DNA from: an uncultured Lachnospiraceae bacterium
GTDB lineage: Bacteria; Bacillota; Clostridia; Lachnospirales; Lachnospiraceae
Length of the DNA: 56,284 nucleotides
Direction: 5' to 3'
Assembly (NCBI GenBank): GCA_902780385.1
Contig: CACZFF010000021.1
Coordinates: forward strand, 1 to 56,284
Every line of letters begins with the position of its first letter. Within the stretch, counting starts at the first letter, position 1. The position numbers and the translations under genes are program-made. Shown here piece after piece: positions 52,111 to 56,284 of the stretch. Below the pieces are notes generated by a model. The model was given only the letters and a program-made list of their open reading frames with translations, was not told the origin of the DNA and ran no database searches.

Positions 52111-54708
52111 TTAAATCTCTGCCTTCTTGAAGTCGACCAGACACTCATTCCATGAGGTGTTGGGCGCCCACATCTGCGAGACAAAATACACCTCATGTAC
52201 CGGATTGATCCAGGGATAGAGCAGTGTATTGTAGGAAGTTCCATGCGTGTAACGGCTCCACCATCCTTCTTCGAAGATGACGGTCATGGTGCGCACACCG
52301 GGATCCAGAACGGCTTCCGCAAGAAGTTTGCCTCTGTCGTTGAAGACCTCGACCAGATCGCCTGCCGCAATTCCCTTTTCCGCGGCATCATCAGGATTGA
52401 GGTAGACCTTGGCGCTGTCATCCTGCAGTTCCCGCATCATCTGGTTGTTGGAGTGCGTTGAGTGTACACGGTGAATACTGTTGCGTGTGATATAGGTATA
52501 TTTGTAAAGTTCCCTCGCCGCGGGATTGAGCACATACTCAGTCTCCTCAAACGGCGGTTTGTGAACAGGCAGGCATTCGCCGACCTTGATAAAGGTGTCC
52601 TCGTCCTTGTAGAACTCGATCCTTCCGCTCTTGACGAACTGAGCTGTCTTGTCGATGGTCATGGGATAACTGACCGGCGGGAAGGGCTGTCCGCCCTGGA
52701 TCTGCTCGTAGAAAGGGATCCTCTTGCGTCCGGGATTCTCGTGGTGGAGCTTGACAGGGCCCTGTTTCAGTTTTTCGAGAGTGACTCCCTCCATCTCGAT
52801 ACCGCCGGTCTCGCAGGTAAGTTTGATGACTTCCTCTGCGGCCTTGTCGGGATCCAGATCGGGGTAAAACCACTTTCTGTCTCCTGGATTGACACGGTCT
52901 GCCAGCTCGCGCATGATCCAGAGCTCGGGCTTGCAGTCGTACAGGGGTTCGATTGCCGGCTGCATGAGCTGGGCATAAGGATGAATCGGTGTGGATACCA
53001 GCTCGGTCTTCTCATACCAGCTGACACCGGGCAGGCAGAAATGCGCATATTTACTCGTTGTGGTCTTCTGGAAGTCCAGGGTGATCACACACTCGAGCTG
53101 TCCGCTCTCGACCTGCTCGCGCAGGACATTGGCGATATTGTGCTGATCAAATGCGTTGCAGCAATACAGGATCCAGGCCTTGATGCCGCTCTTGGGGAAG
53201 GGACAGGTCATCGTGGGACGGGGTCCGTTTTTCGCATAATCGTTGAGCGTGTAGTCCAGCATGTAGGCGAAAGAGGTTCCTGCCGGCTTCTTGTCGGGAA
53301 GCTCCGGTACATTCCACCAGGCGCCGCCTTTATAGCGCATCTTGTACTGGCCGGCATAGGTAGAGAAACCGTCTCCCAGATGACCGATGTTACCGGTCAG
53401 AGCTACGAGCAGGGACAGGGCACGGCCCTTGAGGTCTCCGTGGTACCACTGATAGTTGGAGGCGCCGTACATGATATGAACGGGCTTGACCGTCGCTATT
53501 TCCCGCGCGATCCTCGGAATCTCGGAGGCAGGCATATCCGTCTCCGCTTCGACCGCTTCCGGCGTCCACTGTGATGCCATCTCGCTGAGCAGGTCGAAGA
53601 CAGGCCGGCACTTGACGCTCTTGCCATCCCTGAGCCTGATGGTCACTTCACCTTCAAGCTGCGTATCCATGGGCAGGTCAAACTTCTCGGGATTGACAGT
53701 GACAGGTTTCCCCTTGCTGTAAGCAACAAAAGCCTGCCTGTATTCGGGCATATCCGCGGGTACTTCCAGTCCATCGACATCTGCTGCCAGGAGCTTCTTC
53801 TGATTATCGCTCCGGATCAGGATCGGCATATCCGTAAATTTGCGGATAAAGTCCGCATCATAGAGCTTCTCGTCCAGAATGACCTTGGCGAAGCCGAGCG
53901 CCACTGCCGCGTCGCTGGAGGGCTTGATGGAGTACCATTCATCCGCCTTGGAAGCTGTCGCAGTAAAGCAGGGGTCAAAGACCAGAAGCTTTGCGCCGTT
54001 CTCACGAGCCTCATTGAGGAAATGGGCGTCCGGAATACGGGTCTGCATGGGATTGGAACCGAAGCACATGATGTACTTGGCATCCAGCCAGCAGTAAGTC
54101 TCAAGCTCCTCGGACTGCACGCCGAAGGTGATCGGCGCGGACATGGGCAGGTCGCCGTTCATCTCGTAGCCGCCCATCATTGCCCAGCCGTTGAGTGTTG
54201 CGATTCTTGAGATCGCGCCCTTTGCCACGTGGCCGGTGCCCGCGACCTGGACGACACAGGCGATGGACTCAGGGCCATAGGTGTCGCTGATCCTGCGAAG
54301 CTCCGCAGCCGCCTGATCGAGTGCATCCTCCCAGCTCAGCTCCTCAAATTCATCCTCGCCGGGAGCTCCGATCCTCTTGAGAGGCCCGTGCATACGGTTA
54401 GGTCCGTAAATCAGATTGGAGAAAGAGATGCCCTTCAGACATCCTCTGGGATTGTGCTCGGAATCCTCGTAGTCCGATGCCTGAATGATATCTTTGATCT
54501 CTCCGTTGTAAACACATGCCTGCTGTCCGCAGCCGCCGGTGCAGTTGGGCGCGCAGGTGGTGCGCACATACTTCAATTCACCCTTTTTCGCCTCTTCATC
54601 CGGCGCGGCATGAGCCGCAAGCTCAATTCCTCCCGCAGCGGCAACGGCGCCTGCCGCTGCCGATACCTGGAGAAATTTTCTTCTGGTCAATTTCAATTCT
54701 TTATCCAT
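52111..54708 (-). CDS. Molybdopterin oxidoreductase, catalytic subunit
   Basis: An 865-residue DMSO-reductase-family enzyme. The Tat signal is LTRRKFLQVSAAAG, and the first cluster uses Cys52, Cys56, Cys60 and Cys90 (C-x3-C-x3-C, DmsA type). The cofactor domain continues through GSNPMQTRIPDAHF and ends with the guanylate-binding DLVEVFNDRGK region. The metal ligand cannot be fixed here; the candidate region is VAGTGHVAKGA. The substrate is not clear: candidates include sulfur oxides, catechols or other organics. It is first in the operon with the four-cluster subunit, NrfD and the Tat subunit. No TorD/DmsD chaperone gene was found. Confidence 0.93.
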   Translation of the reverse strand: MDKELKLTRRKFLQVSAAAGAVAAAGGIELAAHAAPDEEAKKGELKYVRTTCAPNCTGGCGQQACVYNGEIKDIIQASDYEDSEHNPRGCLKGISFSNLIYGPNRMHGPLKRIGAPGEDEFEELSWEDALDQAAAELRRISDTYGPESIACVVQVAGTGHVAKGAISRIATLNGWAMMGGYEMNGDLPMSAPITFGVQSEELETYCWLDAKYIMCFGSNPMQTRIPDAHFLNEARENGAKLLVFDPCFTATASKADEWYSIKPSSDAAVALGFAKVILDEKLYDADFIRKFTDMPILIRSDNQKKLLAADVDGLEVPADMPEYRQAFVAYSKGKPVTVNPEKFDLPMDTQLEGEVTIRLRDGKSVKCRPVFDLLSEMASQWTPEAVEAETDMPASEIPRIAREIATVKPVHIMYGASNYQWYHGDLKGRALSLLVALTGNIGHLGDGFSTYAGQYKMRYKGGAWWNVPELPDKKPAGTSFAYMLDYTLNDYAKNGPRPTMTCPFPKSGIKAWILYCCNAFDQHNIANVLREQVESGQLECVITLDFQKTTTSKYAHFCLPGVSWYEKTELVSTPIHPYAQLMQPAIEPLYDCKPELWIMRELADRVNPGDRKWFYPDLDPDKAAEEVIKLTCETGGIEMEGVTLEKLKQGPVKLHHENPGRKRIPFYEQIQGGQPFPPVSYPMTIDKTAQFVKSGRIEFYKDEDTFIKVGECLPVHKPPFEETEYVLNPAARELYKYTYITRNSIHRVHSTHSNNQMMRELQDDSAKVYLNPDDAAEKGIAAGDLVEVFNDRGKLLAEAVLDPGVRTMTVIFEEGWWSRYTHGTSYNTLLYPWINPVHEVYFVSQMWAPNTSWNECLVDFKKAEI

Positions 54709-54761
54709 ACCTGTACCCCTCCTTGCAAAGTTGAAACCCTGTTACTCCCCTGCAGTACTCA

Positions 54762-54789
54762 AAAGAGTCTCTTTCAATAGAGACTCTTT
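54762..54789. other. Perfect hairpin in reductase leader
   Basis: AAAGAGTCTCT and AGAGACTCTTT are exact 11-base arms with a loop of TTCAAT. It lies 54 bases before the reductase start and could be an attenuator or mRNA stabiliser. Confidence 0.6.
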
Positions 54790-54857
54790 GTTTGGGCAGA
54801 CAACACTGTCTAAATCCTTCTAAAATTATTATAAAAAAAATCAAATAACAAAAATAT

Positions 54858-54929
54858 CGGGGGAATCCCTCATCTAAAATAGGGTTTTTCCCTGTGTTGC
54901 TGTTCACTCCCTGTCGAGGGCGTGAACAG
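54858..54929. promoter_or_regulatory. GGGGAATCCC site and two hairpins before reductase
   Basis: GGGGAATCCCTC is followed by AGGGTTTTTCCCT, then CTGTTCAC/GTGAACAG with inner CCCT/AGGG stem, similar in shape to hairpin 1 of the mobile element. They lie 150-220 bases upstream of the reductase and 12 bases beyond the metallo-beta-lactamase-like gene. Operator for the NarL-type regulator and terminator of the upstream gene are both possible. Confidence 0.45.
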
Positions 54930-54940
54930 TAGTTTCCCTG

Positions 54941-55906
54941 TCATTCATCCTTCTCCTGCAGATTCCAGTCCGTCAGCCGCCTGCTGCCGCGCTCATAGAC
55001 AAATCCGTCAGAAGTCTCAGTCTGTCGAATATATCTGCGGTAAAGCAAATACTTCAGGCCGCTTTCCGTGTCTGCAATGCCTGCAGACTCATCCTCCTGA
55101 AACATTTCTTCAGATCGGATGCCTCCCCGGGCGGGAACCTTCTGGTAGACCTCAAGGATCCGCAGACAGTATCCCCCCAGCATGGCATCCAGTACTTTCA
55201 GGCATTCTTCCGCGCCCTTTTCTCCCTGCTGATCTACACCGATGCAGCGGCCTCTTGCCGGCAGAATCATCTGAGGACACAGTCTTTTGACCCGTCGGAG
55301 AACCTCGATCTGCAACCCTAATGTATCCACCTGCGGATCCCAGCTGTACACTCCCGGCACTTCATCAGCACCTACCGCTTCGCCGGCAAAAAGTAATTTC
55401 TTTTCCGGAAACCAGAGTCCGGTAAGCCCCTTCCTGCATGCCTCCAGTCCTATGATCCGGAGTGTCCTGCTGCCGATCCGGAATAAATCTCCGTCCCTCA
55501 CCTGTTTCCATGGAAAAGCCTCTTTATCATACGCATCCTCTTCCGCTTCCGGCCTGCCCTGCATTTTCCTGTCCGGTTCGTCTGCCTCCTCGGAAATTGT
55601 CCTGTAGGGCCGGTCACAGCAATAGATCTTCATCTCCTTAAATGCAGGCCCGCTGTCCGTACAGAGTTCCTTTCTGCAGGGCTGTGTCAGGTAGATCCGG
55701 ATCCTTCCGCTGTCCATTTCCCTTATATGTGCCAGACGGCAGATACTCCCAATCATGTCCACTGAAGAGGGATCGATGACGACAACATCCTCCCCGGAAA
55801 AAAATACATAGCTGTTAGAAGAACTGCCTGCCTCACAGACCCTGTATATATCCGGATCTCTCATAATCTCTTCCCAGATCAGGCGTTTTCTGCTGTTGTT
55901 TGTCAA
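54941..55906 (-). CDS. Degenerate metallo-beta-lactamase-fold protein
   Basis: A protein of about 320 residues. An N-terminal strand pattern (IYRVCEAGSSSNSYVFF, VVVIDPS) and LLFAGEAVG resemble the metallo-beta-lactamase fold, but the HxHxDH metal motif is replaced by YLTQPCRKEL, so hydrolysis is unlikely. It may have a binding or sensing role. The start is TTG behind AGAGG, or ATG at 55864. It lies upstream of the reductase operon in the same direction. Family placement is tentative. Confidence 0.7.
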   Translation of the reverse strand: MTNNSRKRLIWEEIMRDPDIYRVCEAGSSSNSYVFFSGEDVVVIDPSSVDMIGSICRLAHIREMDSGRIRIYLTQPCRKELCTDSGPAFKEMKIYCCDRPYRTISEEADEPDRKMQGRPEAEEDAYDKEAFPWKQVRDGDLFRIGSRTLRIIGLEACRKGLTGLWFPEKKLLFAGEAVGADEVPGVYSWDPQVDTLGLQIEVLRRVKRLCPQMILPARGRCIGVDQQGEKGAEECLKVLDAMLGGYCLRILEVYQKVPARGGIRSEEMFQEDESAGIADTESGLKYLLYRRYIRQTETSDGFVYERGSRRLTDWNLQEKDE

Positions 55907-55930
55907 TTAAGGACACCTCTTTCCTATTTC

Positions 55931-55967
55931 AAGACTCGCTCGCGAGTCTTGCGCGATGAAGAATAAA
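55931..55967. repeat. Palindromic repeat, family B copy 3
   Basis: AAGACTCGCTCGCGAGTCTT is followed by GCGCGATGAAGAATAAA, the exact reverse complement of the outer parts of copy 1. The extra hairpin of copy 1 is absent. Confidence 0.75.
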
Positions 55968-56105
55968 CTTTCCCTATATAAACTTTCCCTTTATAAACTT
56001 ATAAACGGCAAATGATCGGTAAAAATACAGCCTGTGGACACTATATGCACTTTAACGATCGTCATTCCTGATAAAAGCATAACATTTAAAAAAACATAAA
56101 AAATC

Positions 56106-56141
56106 GGGGAATCCCCCGTGATTATTCACGGGCGATTCCCC
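56106..56141. terminator. Bidirectional terminator at the right edge
   Basis: GGGGAATC with CCCGTGA faces TCACGGG with GATTCCCC. Leftward, six T follow after GA; rightward, CTTTTCTT. It shares GGGGAATCCC with sites at 46496 and 54858. The 143 bases to its right show no complete gene. Confidence 0.75.
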
Positions 56142-56284
56142 TTTTCTTGTTCTTATCACTATTCCCCATTACATAGTGTAATGGACTCACTGGGACCACA
56201 TCAGCCAAGTTCTACATCTATGTTTTACTCCTTGTCGCTCAGCATTAATTCGTACTCATTATATCATAGGGTACGATTGTCCAT

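Noticed and set aside
52462-53574. Antisense frame over the reductase gene
   Set aside because: Explained by codon bias of the reductase gene.
1-56284. CRISPR array, tRNA, rRNA, prophage or complete insertion sequence
   Set aside because: None of the expected repeat-spacer patterns, cloverleaf segments, phage genes or transposase genes was recognised by eye on either strand.

Overview
The window looks like a chromosomal segment of an anaerobic Clostridia, most likely a Lachnospiraceae-type gut or rumen bacterium. The reasons are strong GGAGG ribosome-binding sites, a fhs-fchA-folD one-carbon cluster, electron-transfer flavoprotein genes, a Tat-exported molybdopterin reductase, a small type VII secretion locus and many dispersed hairpin repeats. 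No rRNA, tRNA, CRISPR array, prophage or complete insertion sequence was seen. This placement is inferred from gene families, not from a database match.
Layout. 0.5-7.5 kb: glucose-6-phosphate isomerase, 5-formyl-THF cyclo-ligase (opposite strand), then the tetrahydrofolate C1 branch (fhs, fchA, folD) and a histidine phosphatase. 7.5-13.5 kb: lipoproteins, a phytase-like cysteine phosphatase, an aspartase remnant, a hydrolase and a membrane-bound XRE regulator. 13.9-18.4 kb: etfBA, diverging from a CXXC membrane protein and a membrane iron-sulfur/thioredoxin fusion. 18.4-24.8 kb: lipase-like and alpha/beta hydrolases, an HD hydrolase and a type VII secretion locus (two DUF4176 proteins, a membrane protein and an EF-hand substrate candidate). 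25-40 kb: an accessory stretch rich in broken genes (transporter/ATPase fragment, degenerate tyrosine phosphatase, frameshifted histidine kinase, methyltransferase tail) mixed with intact MsrA, MATE, AraC plus oxidoreductase, a DUF134-NifX fusion, a ParB-HAD fusion and an AAA/DUF4143 ATPase. 40-56 kb: an anaerobic respiration island.
The respiration island holds a radical SAM enzyme, a polyprenyl diphosphate synthase and a MenA/UbiA prenyltransferase (a quinone side-chain module), fixC with a frameshifted fixX, tatC-tatA, a cytosolic GAF histidine kinase with a NarL-type regulator, a tetra-cluster ferredoxin, and a reductase operon encoding catalytic subunit, four-cluster subunit, NrfD anchor and a second TatA/B protein. 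The simplest reading is that electrons from EtfAB and/or FixC enter a demethylmenaquinone-like pool and leave through NrfD to an exported reductase of unknown substrate.
The clearest new structure is a 152-155 bp element with terminal inverted repeats and exact 8-bp target duplications (4883-5034 and 13531-13685), with a third truncated copy at the broken end of a transporter/ATPase gene near 25.1 kb. Other notable points are a FolD lacking the cyclohydrolase residues beside a dedicated cyclohydrolase, a hairpin bridging a distant Shine-Dalgarno to its start codon at 11.2 kb, two promoters bracketed by repeated operators, and an unlisted 53-aa gene between the acetyltransferase and response regulator near 34.3 kb.
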